Below the pieces are notes generated by a model, which saw only the letters and a list, made by a program, of their open reading frames with translations, had not been told where the DNA came from and did not search any database. Below are positions 1 to 10,170 of a stretch of 64,000 bases of DNA, one piece after another (position 1 is the first letter of the stretch; the number at the start of each line of letters is the position of its first letter). This stretch comes from Bathynomus jamesi (Eukaryota; Arthropoda; Malacostraca; Isopoda; Cirolanidae): contig JAJOZX010012111.1 of assembly GCA_023014485.1 (NCBI GenBank), positions 49,470 to 113,469 of the forward strand, read 5' to 3'. The translations under genes were made by a program, and so were the position numbers.

Positions 1-50
1 CAAAGCGCGTTAGTATTTTGTTGTTACTACTGAAAGGCAAATTCCTGTTC

Positions 51-1733
51 TTAAGTGAAACTTTGGTGTGTCCTCTTCCTTTGTCGCTTGTAGGATGACG
101 AGCTCTCCTTCTGCAGGAACCAACAATAATCTCCCATCATATTTGGGTTGAAATTACCTTGGTATCTGTTTTCCATAACTGAGATCTGTTGGTGGAAGCG
201 CTCACCATGCTCGTCACTTACAGCCCCAAGGTTGGCCGGGAAGAAGTCAAGATGAGAATGTAAAAAATGAATTTTCAAAGACATTCTGCATCCCATTATT
301 TCATAAGATTTAAGCATGTTTTCTACGAGTTTACGGTGGTTTTCAGCTTTGTGGTTTCCAAGAAAATTTTTGACAACTTCAACGAAAGATGTCCATGCTC
401 CTAGTTCATTCTCATTTAGGTTAGATGGAAACGATGAGTCGTGGATGACACTGCGGATCTGTGGTCCAGTGAAAACTCCAGCTTCTAGCTTAGCATCTGT
501 CAATATTCCTTTGAATTTATCCTTTAAATATTGGAAACCACTACCTTGATGATCCATACCCTTCACGAAATTTTTCATAAGGCCAAGTTTAATGTGAAGT
601 GGTGGAAGATGTACTTTCTGAGGGTCAATAAGTGCTGGGTGTTTCACATTGTATTTACCAACAACATGTTCAGTTCTAGATGGCCAATCATGTTTTTTGT
701 AGTGGTTCTTGTCATCTCTGCTGTTCCATAGACACAAAAAGCACATATGCTTTGTGTAGCCCAACTGTAACCCAAGAAGTAATGATACAACTTTAAGGTC
801 GCCACAAATATTCCATGTGTGGTCCTTATATTTGATGAGTCTTAGCAGCAGTTTCATCGATTCATAAGTCTCATTAAGGCCAGTGGCATGTGCTACAGGT
901 ATTGAAGGTTTTTCATTGCCGTTGTGCAGTAATACAGCTTTAAGGCTAGCTTTACTAGAGTCAATGAACAGTCTCCATTCTTTTGGATCATAGCGACAGC
1001 CAATCCCTTGCATCAGACCACTGATATCGTGGCAGAAACAAACGTTTTCTTCCTGTAAGTAAAATGATGAAAACTGCAAATGGCGATGGCGGAAATGGGA
1101 AACTTTGGTGTTTGGTTGGAGAAGATTAAATTCTTGAAGTCTTGAACCAAGCAACTCTGCCTTTTCTTTTGGTAATTCCAAATCGCGCACTAAGTCATTT
1201 AACTCCGCTTGACTTAACAAATGTGGGGAAATATTTGCATCTGGAACATATATGCCATCTTTCCCTGTTTCTATATCACTAGCAGAATCTTCAGATGAAC
1301 TGCTGTCTGTTATCGTTGCTGGTGGAACTGGTGGTGGATTTGTTTCATCATGTGGTACTGGTTTCATTGCTGATTCGCAGTTTGGGTACGTGATCTTTGA
1401 TTTGTTTTTCTTTGTGAAACCAGCAATCTTTGTCAAACAAAAATAACAATCATTGAAGTGATTTTTTGGCTCACGCCAAACCATGGGGACTGAGAACGGC
1501 ATAGCTTTTCTTTTACCATTCATCCAAGCTATTAACATTGCATTGCACTGTGCACAGCAAATATGTGGTGCCCAGTCCCTCTGTTGGTCTCCTAACTTAC
1601 AGTCAAAATAACACTTGTAGGCAAGTTTAATCTTTGTTGTTATGTTTCTACGTTGTGGCTTAGGTGTATATTGTCCACAGACAAAGCAGAAGTTGTCTGG
1701 GTGATTTACACAAGCACGTCTATTTGATGCCAT
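51..1733 (-). CDS. 560-aa transposase-like protein of a multi-copy invertebrate family
   Basis: Uninterrupted 560-codon ORF starting MASNRRACVN. The N-terminal ~120 residues are cysteine-rich (C16/C19, C59/C60/C63, C96/C99, C119), which suggests a zinc-binding DNA-recognition part. An acidic/serine linker (residues 143-160) leads to a C-terminal domain with FIDSSK (D258), ICGDLKVV (D312), a CFLCLWNSRD knuckle (C331, C334), PPLHIKLGLMKNF (H380) and DEHGERFH (E511). I recognise the architecture from abundant uncharacterised proteins of arthropods and cnidarians. The D...D...CxxC...H...E layout resembles an RNase H-fold transposase, but that is inference. The stop lies about 50 bp from the window edge, so element ends cannot be checked. 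It is intact while every neighbour is decayed, so it is either a young element or a retained gene. Confidence 0.7.
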   Translation of the reverse strand: MASNRRACVNHPDNFCFVCGQYTPKPQRRNITTKIKLAYKCYFDCKLGDQQRDWAPHICCAQCNAMLIAWMNGKRKAMPFSVPMVWREPKNHFNDCYFCLTKIAGFTKKNKSKITYPNCESAMKPVPHDETNPPPVPPATITDSSSSEDSASDIETGKDGIYVPDANISPHLLSQAELNDLVRDLELPKEKAELLGSRLQEFNLLQPNTKVSHFRHRHLQFSSFYLQEENVCFCHDISGLMQGIGCRYDPKEWRLFIDSSKASLKAVLLHNGNEKPSIPVAHATGLNETYESMKLLLRLIKYKDHTWNICGDLKVVSLLLGLQLGYTKHMCFLCLWNSRDDKNHYKKHDWPSRTEHVVGKYNVKHPALIDPQKVHLPPLHIKLGLMKNFVKGMDHQGSGFQYLKDKFKGILTDAKLEAGVFTGPQIRSVIHDSSFPSNLNENELGAWTSFVEVVKNFLGNHKAENHRKLVENMLKSYEIMGCRMSLKIHFLHSHLDFFPANLGAVSDEHGERFHQQISVMENRYQGNFNPNMMGDYCWFLQKESSSSYKRQRKRTHQSFT

Positions 1734-2099
1734 TTTGAATTACCATACAATATCTGAAAAAACGTAGAAAGTAATTATTACGATGTGCAAAATAAAAAGA
1801 AATACACACCTTAGTACAAAACAAATGCTATAAAAACAACTCGGGATAAATTTTATTTATCAAAATTGTTCGAATTTGTATATAGTTGGCAAAAAAAATT
1901 GCTTTAACCTTGAAAAGCAAGTTTCATATTACTGGCATTAAGCCGATTAAAACCAAAATCTGGACGTGGTAGAAAATTTTACTAAAAGTGATTTGCATTT
2001 TACACAAAATCTAGACGTGATAGAAAAAATATAATTATAGATTTGAAATCAGCATACCGAAATTAGCTAGGAGCACCTATTTGGTCTTCTGTAACAAAA
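1734..2099. other. AT-rich spacer
   Basis: No gene seen. This is the upstream flank of the minus-strand 560-aa ORF and may hold its promoter. A short sequence of the type atctggacgtggtagaaaat recurs within it (near 1960 and 2010), a small local direct repeat. Confidence 0.4.
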
Positions 2100-3060
2100 T
2101 CTTTGTTGCCTAGTGTTATTTATGTTAGAGCGAATTTTGGAACAAAAGCGAGCTTTGATTCCATATCTTTGTGATCACCCTAAACTGAGATCTTTGGAAA
2201 ATAACCAATGGCAACTTCTGGAGAAATTGGTTCATATTCTAAAAAATTTCAATGATTTGACAAAGGTTTTAAGTAAACGAGAAGCATTAGCTTCTTCCAT
2301 CATTCCTACCATAAAGATAATGGATAGCTTTTTCAAGAAAGCTGAAAAATCACAACAATTTACAGGATTAGGTTCAACTATTTCTGTTTGGCAAACTTCA
2401 TCAAAGGAAAGATTTCATAAATACTTAAAAGATAGAAATACCATTCTAGCCACTTTTCCTGATCTTAGATATGACTAAATTCTTTGAAAAGGAAGATTTT
2501 GAAAGAGACATCAATGACACACTGATTACTTGGATGACGGAGGATGTACGAGTAATACATCAATCAAACTCAAAACACTGCGGGTGATTCTTCAATTGGT
2601 ACTTCACTCACAAATTTGGGGCAACCTGAAAGTGAGATAAGTGATACTGAAGGTTTCAGTTTTGATTTTTCATCATGCTACGCAGATTTTGTTCAGGAAA
2701 AAGCTAAGAAGACACCAAAATCCAAGAGAAAGATTGAATCTAAAGATTCTGAAAAAAACACCACCATCACTGAAATAAAAGCAGAAATAAAGAGGTATTT
2801 GGAACACAATCTCATTGGCCCAACAGAATGCCCTTTGATTTGGTGGAAGAAACATGGGTCAAATTTTAATATTTTGTCTCGTTTGGTGTCTAAATACTTA
2901 TCTCCTCCATCATCTGTTGAGAGAGCGATTATTTAGCTGTGGTGGTCAGGTTTACTCTCCCAGAAAAAACAAGCTAAGTGCATCCACTGGGGAAATGGGG
3001 ATGTTTTTGCATCATAATTTACCATTACTAAATTTTAAATATCGAAAGGACTTGGGATGA
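2100..3060 (+). pseudogene. Decayed hAT (ZBED-like) transposase, C-terminal half
   Basis: Three reading frames together give the C-terminal part of a hAT transposase. The segment at 2113-2478 (FMLERILEQKRAL, then a helical stretch ending LATFPDLRYD) matches the region before the acidic linker of ZBED-type proteins. Residues from about 2616 to 2936 supply the linker and IKRYLEHN...PLIWWKKH...LSRLVSKYLSPPSSVERA. After a shift, 2925-3040 continues LFSCGGQVYSPRKNKLSAS, the canonical hAT dimerisation motif. At least two frameshifts and a missing N-terminus (no BED finger) make it non-functional. Confidence 0.75.
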
Positions 3061-4040
3061 GGAACAGTATTTTAAGGAAATAAAAAGGAAATACGAGTTT
3101 GTTTAAAAACTAATTGAGCTTTTCATTTCTTTGTTTTTTTGCAAATAGGGTGTCTTTTTTTTTGCAAAGATTCATTTAGTGTACTGAGCATTACGAGTTA
3201 TGACTTTAGAATTTTATACATATGCTTCTCTGAAGCCATAATTTGTTTAATTAACTGTAAAGACTCGCTAAGTTTAGTTATAGATCTGAATTGTATTCTC
3301 TTTTGTTTGATTTTTAAAAATAAATAATTTAATGTGGGAGGATCGGATGGCTGTAAGGGGTGATGAGGAGGCCATTATAAAAAAAAATAAAGTTAAAAAT
3401 ATTGTATAATAAACACACTTGTTAGATTTGTGTATATATTCATGATCTTTGTTGAAAGATAGCTAGGGGGTACCTACTGTATTATTGCACCATACATAAA
3501 ATTATTATTTTCACCTTTCTCTATGAAAAGGTGAAAAACTAGAAAACGAAACAAAGATGTCATAAGTTAGTTGTAATGAAGGTTTTATGTAAAAACGATT
3601 TTCTTTGAGTAAAATGGGCAAATAACTGAATTAATCAGAACTTCAGTAGGCCTATTAGGTGTTCTCTGTTCCTCTATTTTTTATTCAAAGTTTTGAAACA
3701 AAATTCTAGTTAAAACGAAAAATTCAGACTCAAAATCAGGTTACAGCTATTATGATGATATTACTCCATTATAATAACTAATATATTAATCTACTGTACA
3801 CTCGGTACTGCAGATGGTAAGCTGGCTAGAGAAGGATATATAAAAAATTAATAATTTGATACCAACATAACAAGAAATCTTCAAAAATTTTAAGTTTTTG
3901 TTTATTAAATATAATCGGCATCGGCTAAAATTTGCCATCGGTGCATCACTAGTAAATATGTACAATTTTCTACTGAAAATATTACAAATCAACTTAAAAT
4001 TAATCTAAAGTATCACTCATTAAACAAAGTAATAAAAGAT
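3061..4040. other. AT-rich stretch ending in a possible hAT terminus
   Basis: No gene is seen. On the minus strand, 3918-3953 reads CTAGTGATGCACCGATGG..., which has the look of a hAT-type terminus (TAGTGATG start). It may be the far end of the decayed hAT copy at 2100-3060 or of a separate MITE. I could not find the matching opposite end. Confidence 0.35.
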
Positions 4041-4044
4041 AATC

Positions 4045-5279
4045 ATCTAAACAGCTTCAATATCTTCATCTGAATCAATTATCAGGTCACCACCTTCGAA
4101 GACATTGTCTATCACTGTTTCAACTGATTCATTCCCTCTGACCAAAAGTACCTTGTTAACTGCGATGTTGCGGATTTGTGGGTCTGAATCGGCAAGCATG
4201 GCAATTAATACATTCTCAGGGTGAGCATAGTATGCATTTCAGTAGAGGGTTTTTAGGGCTATCTCCCTGGCTTCCTTGTGAGAAAATTTCAGGATCTATT
4301 GGAGCATATAAAAGTTCTTAGCACCATCTATGCATCGATACTACTCCTTGATCTGGAACCAACTTGGAAAATAGACGAAGATACAAAACTGCAAGTGTGA
4401 CCAGAACTTTGGAAGGCTTCCTTTGAGATGTATAAAATCTGAGGATTCTACATGCCAGAGTCAACCACTTTGAATGACAGATCAGTCGAACTTCAAGGGG
4501 CTCAAGATCAGGATCAACACAGCCAAGCATAACAGCCATACAGATTCTGAAGCATAATACTGATCAGTGCTGAGGTCCTCCAGTACTTCGTTAGGAATAA
4601 CTGGAAATTTTGAATTCCTAATTGGCTTGAATGAAATCACATCCCACTGAGATATACTTCCATCAAGTTCAACCCCTATCTTTCCTGAAAATGAGTCTGG
4701 GTTCTTTGTTGTTCCATCCAGAGTAACAAAGACGTGAAGCGGGAGCTCATTACAGTGTAGTAGGCAAATGCTCCACTGCAAAGGTCTACCAAACAGTTCT
4801 TCCAGGCATCTGATAGTTCCACCATTTGAACTGGTCATTGTATTAGTCCCATCAGATCCTATCATGGCAAGTTTGGTTTGTAATTCAGTGTCTTTGAGGG
4901 CCTTGTATATCTCTGTTGCAATAGTCAATCCCTTGCCATTACTTGGAGTCACATGTGAGAGGTAGAAATCACCTGAAATAGTATTCAGAAATTAGAGAGA
5001 ATTTTTTAAATATTTCAGGGTTTATATCTATTTTCCAATTTCTGTATCCAAAATTCATCTTAATAAATATTTTGAGTAATATCTAATGCAAAATAAAGAT
5101 CAAAATTTTAAATCTTACCAGGTTCTCCTACAATATTTGCCATTCACTTCAACTGTCACTATTGTTGCATCTTTGCGACCATCCACATAAATAGCATCCA
5201 CCAATTCAAACGATTTACCCTCCTCTTTTCTTGTGGCTTTACGATATTTTTCACGTTCTCTTCTCGGCTTGTTCCTGCC
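4045..5279 (-). pseudogene. Decayed transposase-like gene (SDGTN / STDQ family), with a possible intron
   Basis: Read leftward from 5279 the pieces are: a basic segment with FELVDAIYVDGRKDATIVTV (5115-5279), then DFYLSHVTPSNGKGLTI, then LAMIGSDGTNTMTSSNGG, LQWSICLLHCNELPLHVF and LSTDQYY (4482-4974), then CHSKWLTLACRILRFY (4318-4500) and a HPENV-type tail near 4200. I recognise the order from a widespread uncharacterised family of insect and cnidarian genomes that behaves as a transposon. A gt...ag pair at about 5122 and 4975 brackets AT-rich sequence and rejoins the conserved GEPG-DFYL stretch, so an intron is plausible. Frameshifts on both sides and no C-terminal ERCVK motif show it is dead. 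The same family occurs at 13701-20517. Confidence 0.6.
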
Positions 5280-5790
5280 AGGGATGGGGTCAAATACTCT
5301 TGTATTTATATTTGAAGGTATTTTAAATACCTTTGGAAAGTATTTGTATTTGTATTTTGAGATTTCCAATTAAAAGTGTTTGTACTATTTGTATTTGAAA
5401 TATTTTGAAAAGTATTTAAAACTTCCAAATACTTTTGAAATACTTTTTCCAATAGTTATACAAATTCCTATAACATTTTGTCCTAGCTTTCATTGTTGAA
5501 CATTTAAAAATAAAAATATTGATAGGTATTATAGCTTTGTAGGTTATCTACAAGACCCTTATCTTTGGCAATATATATTATACAGTACGTAATTGTGTGT
5601 TGGACTGTTGGTTACCCTGGAACAGAGTTTACATTTAGGTTGCTTTGTGAAATTTAGTCAGTTCTTACTTGAACAGTACTGGTATTTGTATTTGTAAAAC
5701 TGTTTGACATTCTTATAATAGAGACGTAGGGGGGAGCATTAGTTATTACAAAAAAATTTATATAAATAATTTATTTCTTTATCAAAGGAT
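5279..5790. repeat. AT-rich tattTgtattTg repeat, possible hAT-MITE remnant
   Basis: Starts CAGGGATGGGGTCAAATACT, a typical hAT-like end, exactly where the coding match of the preceding transposase relic stops. It continues as imperfect repeats of a TATTTG/GTATTTG unit to about 5460, with a further patch near 5680. No matching right terminus was found, so the element is truncated or diverged. Confidence 0.4.
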
Positions 5791-5842
5791 ACCCAATTCG
5801 AGCGGAGATGGTATGCTCTGTGGACAAAGATTTTAATTGAAT

Positions 5843-6228
5843 TTACTTTACATTTAAAGGGAATATAACTAAAATAATTAGTACCCAATCCTGTATACTG
5901 TATGTAGGTTTTCTGTATACCGAAGTGTGAAAGTTATTTTTCTTTGATATTGAAATATCAAGAAAACTTAGCGTGTCATCAACTTCTTTATCTACTGTAA
6001 ACCTGATGTTTGCATGTTGGAATTCAAGTATGTTAAAAATGACTACCTGATCTTGACTATCAAAAAGCATAAATGTGTCATCAACATATCTTCTATAAAA
6101 AATAGGCTTAAATTCTATAGGGCATTGTTCCAGCCACTTCTTTTCATGGTAGCAGAGGAATGCATTTGCTAAGATGGGTCCCACTGGACCACCACCCATT
6201 GCTACTCCATATATATTTGGCTAAAATT
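5843..6228 (-). pseudogene. Penelope-like element reverse transcriptase fragment
   Basis: Encodes YGVAMGGGPVGPILANAF followed by KWLEQCPIEFKPIFYRRYVDDTFMLF and SFLDISISKKNNF...VYRKPTY. This covers reverse transcriptase motifs 4-6 with the catalytic YVDD, followed by the LSFLD and VYRKPT signatures that separate Penelope-like elements from LINEs. Both ends are lost: no N-terminal domain and no GIY-YIG endonuclease. It points away from the neighbouring LINE, and a related but different fragment on the other side of that LINE points the opposite way. Confidence 0.8.
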
Positions 6229-7883
6229 ATCGAAGTATTTCCAAATGAATATTCCCATCAATGCTAAAAACTGGTTGTATAACACCCCTTTTTAAAGGGG
6301 GTGATCCTACACTAGCAACAAATTACAGGCCGGTGTGTTCATTATCTGTGTTCAGCAAAGTTTTTGAAAAAATTGTAAAAAGTAGAATGCAGCGATATTT
6401 AGAATCCTACAATTTATTCTCTCCAAATCAATATGGCTTCCGTAATAATAAAACAACGGAAATGGCTATTTTAAATTTTATGGAAAATGTAAATATAGCT
6501 GAGGAGAACAAAGAAATAATATCAATATTTATGGATTTGAGTAAGGCGTTTGATGTAATAGACCATAATATTCTACTTAATAAATTATATTGTTACGGCT
6601 TTAGAGGAGCAATCAGTGATTGGTTTAAAAGTTATTTGTCCAATAGATATCATTTTGTATCAGTAAATAAGGTTTGCTCAACTGAAGCGCTTGTCAAACA
6701 TGGTGTGCCACAGGGCTTAGTTCTGGGTCCACTGTTATTTTTATTATATATAAATGACCTTCCACGTTCATCTGATATACTGAACTTCATAATGTTTGCA
6801 GATGATACAACTCTCTCTTTTTCTTGCAAAGATCTTAATACAGCTAAGAATCTATTTCATTTAGAATTCATCAGTGTAATGAAATGTTTGACCACCAATA
6901 AACTCTTCCTGAATACCAGTAAAACAAATTTCATGATTTTTACTAATAAAAGAAATGTATATCTTGATGAACTTAATGTTCATGAAATCGCCATAAAGGA
7001 GTGTACTGTAACAAAATTTCTTGGTGTAATGCTAGATAAGAATTTGCAATGGAGTGATCATGTAAATTATATCGCGAGAAAGATTTCAAGGAGCGTTTCT
7101 ATAATGTTTAAACTTAGAAATGTAGTCCCTAAACAAGTTTTATTGGCTCTTTATCATACTCTTGTTCTTCCTTATATAACATACTGCACCCTTGTTTGGG
7201 GAAACTCCGCTAACAACGCATTAAATGGTATCTTTGTCATCCAAAAACGAGCAATAAGGTTATTATCTGATGCTGATTTCCTTGGTCACTCTAGTGCATT
7301 ATTTAAAGAGCTAAACCTACTAAAGCTCAACGATATAACCAAACTGGCACATTTTATTTTTATTTACAAGTGTAAGAACAAAATCATTAATTTGCAATGG
7401 GTAAATAGATATTTTGTAACTCATCAAGAAATCCACTCGCGTCAGACCAGAAATAGATCAAAGCTTGTTATACCTCAATTTAGATTGTCTTCATCTCAAA
7501 AACTACCCATTTTCATTGGATTGAAACTGGAATGACTTGCATGCCGATATAAAAAATATTGTGAATGTAAATTTGTTTAAAACCAAGTTGAAATCCCGAT
7601 TAATAATGGCATACTAACAAAAATCTAGGATTAATGAACACTAATATTGTTTAATATTGTAATACATGTTTTAACTATTAATAATACTTATTTACTTATT
7701 TATTTATTATTATTAATTTATTACAACTAGCTGCTTATTTTTAATAAGAGCCCAGTAAAACCTAAAGCTTAAGGGCCAAATTAAATAAATTAAATAGTCG
7801 AGCTTCACAATTATTCATGTCATTGTAAATTGAAAAAAATTATTTATTTTATTATTATTAATAAAGGTTATTCTATCTATCTA
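6229..7883 (+). mobile_element. 5'-truncated non-LTR retrotransposon (CR1-like group)
   Basis: Contains the 424-codon reverse transcriptase ORF and a 3' untranslated part of about 350 bp. It ends in AT-rich sequence with a terminal TAAAGGTTATTCTATCTATC, after which PLE sequence resumes immediately. The endonuclease half is missing, as expected of 5' truncation during insertion. Confidence 0.75.
6261..7535 (+). CDS. LINE reverse transcriptase, partial (CR1/Daphne-like)
   Basis: 424 residues, open throughout. The order is TNYRPVCSLSVFSKVFEKIV, QYGFRNNKTTEMAI, IFMDLSKAFDVIDHNILLNKL, VPQGLVLGPLLFLLYINDL, FADDTTLS (catalytic ADD), FLGVMLDKNLQW and a C-terminal region with LYHTLVLPYITYCTLVWG. These are the classic motifs of a LINE reverse transcriptase that copies element RNA at a nicked target. 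The start is internal: the true protein had an upstream apurinic-like endonuclease that is not here. No RNase H follows. Clade assignment (CR1/L2/Daphne group) is by motif flavour only. Confidence 0.8.
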   Translation: MLKTGCITPLFKGGDPTLATNYRPVCSLSVFSKVFEKIVKSRMQRYLESYNLFSPNQYGFRNNKTTEMAILNFMENVNIAEENKEIISIFMDLSKAFDVIDHNILLNKLYCYGFRGAISDWFKSYLSNRYHFVSVNKVCSTEALVKHGVPQGLVLGPLLFLLYINDLPRSSDILNFIMFADDTTLSFSCKDLNTAKNLFHLEFISVMKCLTTNKLFLNTSKTNFMIFTNKRNVYLDELNVHEIAIKECTVTKFLGVMLDKNLQWSDHVNYIARKISRSVSIMFKLRNVVPKQVLLALYHTLVLPYITYCTLVWGNSANNALNGIFVIQKRAIRLLSDADFLGHSSALFKELNLLKLNDITKLAHFIFIYKCKNKIINLQWVNRYFVTHQEIHSRQTRNRSKLVIPQFRLSSSQKLPIFIGLKLE

Positions 7884-8440
7884 AACGCCATCCTTTCTCT
7901 TCATGAGGCTCGCTGGCTTCATGACTGCCCCACTTCCTTTAAACCAGTTTTTTACTCTAGGTATGTAGATGACACCTTTTTCTTATTCCAACACCCTTCT
8001 CAGGTTGACCAATTTTTGAGTTAGTTAAATTCCAAACATTTTACCATTAAATTTACTGAAGAAGTGGAGCAGAATGCCCAGTTAGCTTTCTTGGACATAA
8101 ATATGCGTAGAACTAATAGTAATTTTAAAACCTCCGTATCGTATACCGTAAGAAAACTTTCACCGGTCTAGGTACACATTTTTTCAGACATGTTCCTTTT
8201 CGCTTTAAAATTAATTCTTTTAAAACTCGTATTGACCCCGTGTCCGTGTATTCAAGATCTGTTCTGGTTATTTTTTTTTTTATTCCGAGATGTGTTTTTA
8301 ATTGATTATTTTAGCTCCAATTCTTATCCAAAGGACTTGATTATGAAACATATTCGAAGTTATTTAATTCATCATTTTAAACCCCAACTGCCCGTTCCCA
8401 CTATTCAAAAAAAGATATATACTAGGATCTATGCCATTTT
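7884..8440 (+). pseudogene. Penelope-like element reverse transcriptase fragment
   Basis: Begins NAILSLHEARWLHDCPTSFKPVFYSRYVDDTFFLF and continues, through a stop and frameshifts, to AFLDINMRRTNSNFKTSV, then HFFRHVPFRFKINSFKT. It carries the PLE YVDD core and the region just after it. It is related to, but clearly different in sequence from, the minus-strand fragment at 5843-6228, so the two come from separate copies or subfamilies. The N-terminal edge abuts the LINE 3' end directly. Confidence 0.75.
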
Positions 8441-8675
8441 ATGGCTATTTGAGCCAAAGAATTGAAGAAGACCTGAAACACTTGCTCGTACTTAAGGTAC
8501 GGGTCGATGTGCTTCGTAACATTAGTAGTCGCACTTCTTTGCCACTGAGTAAACCAGCCAAATCCTCAATCCATGAACACTGCGGTCTGCGAACGTGACA
8601 ACCATCCATTTCATAACAACCTCTGAATTTTAACCACCTTGCAAAATGAAACACACTTGAGAATTATGGAGTCCT

Positions 8676-8721
<46 letters not shown>
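8441..8721. repeat. Unassigned sequence ending in a (TG)n/(TA)n microsatellite
   Basis: 8441-8676 shows no recognisable gene. 8677-8720 is a (TG)n then (TA)n tract; the adjoining SINE-like element begins exactly at its end. Confidence 0.6.
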
Positions 8722-8723
<2 letters not shown>

Positions 8724-8985
8724 CGCAAGGGGGTTCTAAGCTCGTGCTCTTTGTGCTCGTTTGTACGTGCTTGTTCCTGGAGGTTTCACGTGCGCCCTCC
8801 CGGCCCTAGCACCCGGATGGGGCTCGACCCTGCAGTCCTTGTCATCCTTGGTCTTTTACCACTTCGACTGTCCCCTCCACCCTTTCTTTTTCCTCTGTCT
8901 TTCCTCTCACTTTTTTTTTGTTTTTCCGCCGAGATGTGCCCTTTTAAATAGAGGCGAATCGGTTCTTCCCGAACTTAAAAAAAAA
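8722..8985 (+). mobile_element. SINE-like poly(A) retroposon, copy 1
   Basis: A GC-richer block starting CCCGCAAGGGGGTTCTAAGC, passing CTTGTTCCTGGAGGTTTCAC and CACTTCGACTGTCCCCTCCA, and ending GGTTCTTCCCGAACTT plus an A tract. A second copy at 63539-63824 starts at the same base and ends in the same place with an A-rich tail. Identical starts argue for a full-length short element (about 265-285 bp) rather than a randomly truncated LINE. I cannot identify clear pol III A and B boxes, so its origin is open. Confidence 0.6.
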
Positions 8986-9060
8986 TATATATATTAATAT
9001 AAAGTAACATAAATATATATAGTAATATATAGTAACATCCTAACATATATAGTATAGTAA
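8986..9060. repeat. AT-rich short repeats with agtaacat units
   Basis: Several imperfect copies of a TATATAGTAACAT-type unit separate the SINE-like element from the next LINE piece. Nothing else is seen. Confidence 0.5.
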
Positions 9061-10020
9061 CATCCTTTGCAGACGATACAAAGATCAGCATAAAAATCAG
9101 CGATGTACATGACATGGAGGCCTTGCAGAGGGACACGAACAAAATATACAAATGGTCAGAAGACATGATGTCATTTAACACCGAGAAATTTCAGCTCCTG
9201 AGATATGGTAGAAAAGAAGAACTTAAACAGACTGCATATTATGCTCCAGATAGACAGGAAATTCAGAGAAGCACGAAAGCGATCGATCTCGGGATAATAA
9301 TGACAGATGATGCGAAATTCGAAATACAAAATCAGATAGCGATAAATAAAGCAAAAAGAGTCGCCGGACAGGTACTAAGAACGTTCAAGAGAAGGGACAG
9401 GACAGTAATGATTCCCCTGCTAAAAACACTGATTATACCAAAACTTGAATACTGCTCAGTTTTGACGTCCCCATATAAAAAGGAAGAAACTAATAAACTA
9501 GAAGAAACGCAAAGGCATTTCACAGCCAAGATTGATGGCTGCAAAGAACTCAACTACTGGGAAAGACTACGTAAACTAAATCTGTGCTCCCTGGAAAGAA
9601 GGAGAGGTGAGGTACACCATAATCTACATATGGAAAATGATCGAAAAACTGGTACCAAACCTAAAACTAAACCCAATTACCATTCAAACAACACTGGAAA
9701 ATAGGAAAGGCAGAATGTGTAGTGTTCCCAAATTAAAGGCCCGACAAGGGACCACCTCAACTCTGAAGGAAAATAGCTTGGTTGTCAGGGGGCCAAGACT
9801 TTTCAACCAGCTTCCAAAGGACCTCAGAAACGTAACGGGGGTCAAAGTTGGTCTTCAAGAGAAGACTGGATGCCTGGCTCAGGACGGTACAAGATGAGCC
9901 GGGCGTGCCTGGCCAAGCAACTCGCTCCTCCACCAAGCCAGACCTAGAGGTGGGGCCACCAGCTTGACCTCCGTGTGAAGAGAGACCAACGCACGAAACA
10001 ACATAAGGTTCATAAGGTAA
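9061..10020 (+). pseudogene. LINE reverse transcriptase 3' end (CR1-like), frameshifted
   Basis: Begins inside the catalytic motif (SFADDTKISIKISDVHD) and runs KIYKWSEDMMSFNTEKFQLL, AIDLGIIMTDD, LKTLIIPKLEYCSVL, DGCKELNYWERLRKLNLCSL, then shifts frame near 9600 to YTIIYIWKMIEKLVPN and SLVVRGPRLFNQLPKDLRN. These are thumb and C-terminal sequences of the crustacean/insect CR1-like LINE type. Upstream reverse transcriptase and endonuclease are absent, so this is a 5'-truncated insertion that has since decayed. The 3' end runs into a short (TA)n tract near 10025. Confidence 0.75.
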
Positions 10021-10092
10021 GGTGTGTATATATATATATGAAAATTATTTCACGAAAGTAACACGTGAAAAATATGATGCATAAAACTGTTC

Positions 10093-10114
10093 CTGAGGAT
10101 GTCATTAGACGAAA
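10093..10114 (+). ncRNA. Hammerhead-like core motif in an orphan PLE-type 3' end
   Basis: CTGAGGA, a 3-bp stem (GTC/GAC) with ATTA loop, then GAAA. This matches the hammerhead order CUGANGA - stem II - GAAA. Penelope-like elements are known to carry hammerhead motifs, and the same arrangement recurs at other PLE ends in this window. No clear stem III or cleavage triplet was found, so activity is not implied. Confidence 0.35.
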
Positions 10115-10170
10115 GCGCTTGAGCACCATTCTGTGTTTCCTTTCCTTCGTGGTTTTATTCATTATATATA

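Noticed and set aside
8679..8951. ORF beginning with repeated Ile-Tyr
   Set aside because: Translation of (TA)n followed by the non-coding SINE-like element; the second copy does not keep the same protein.
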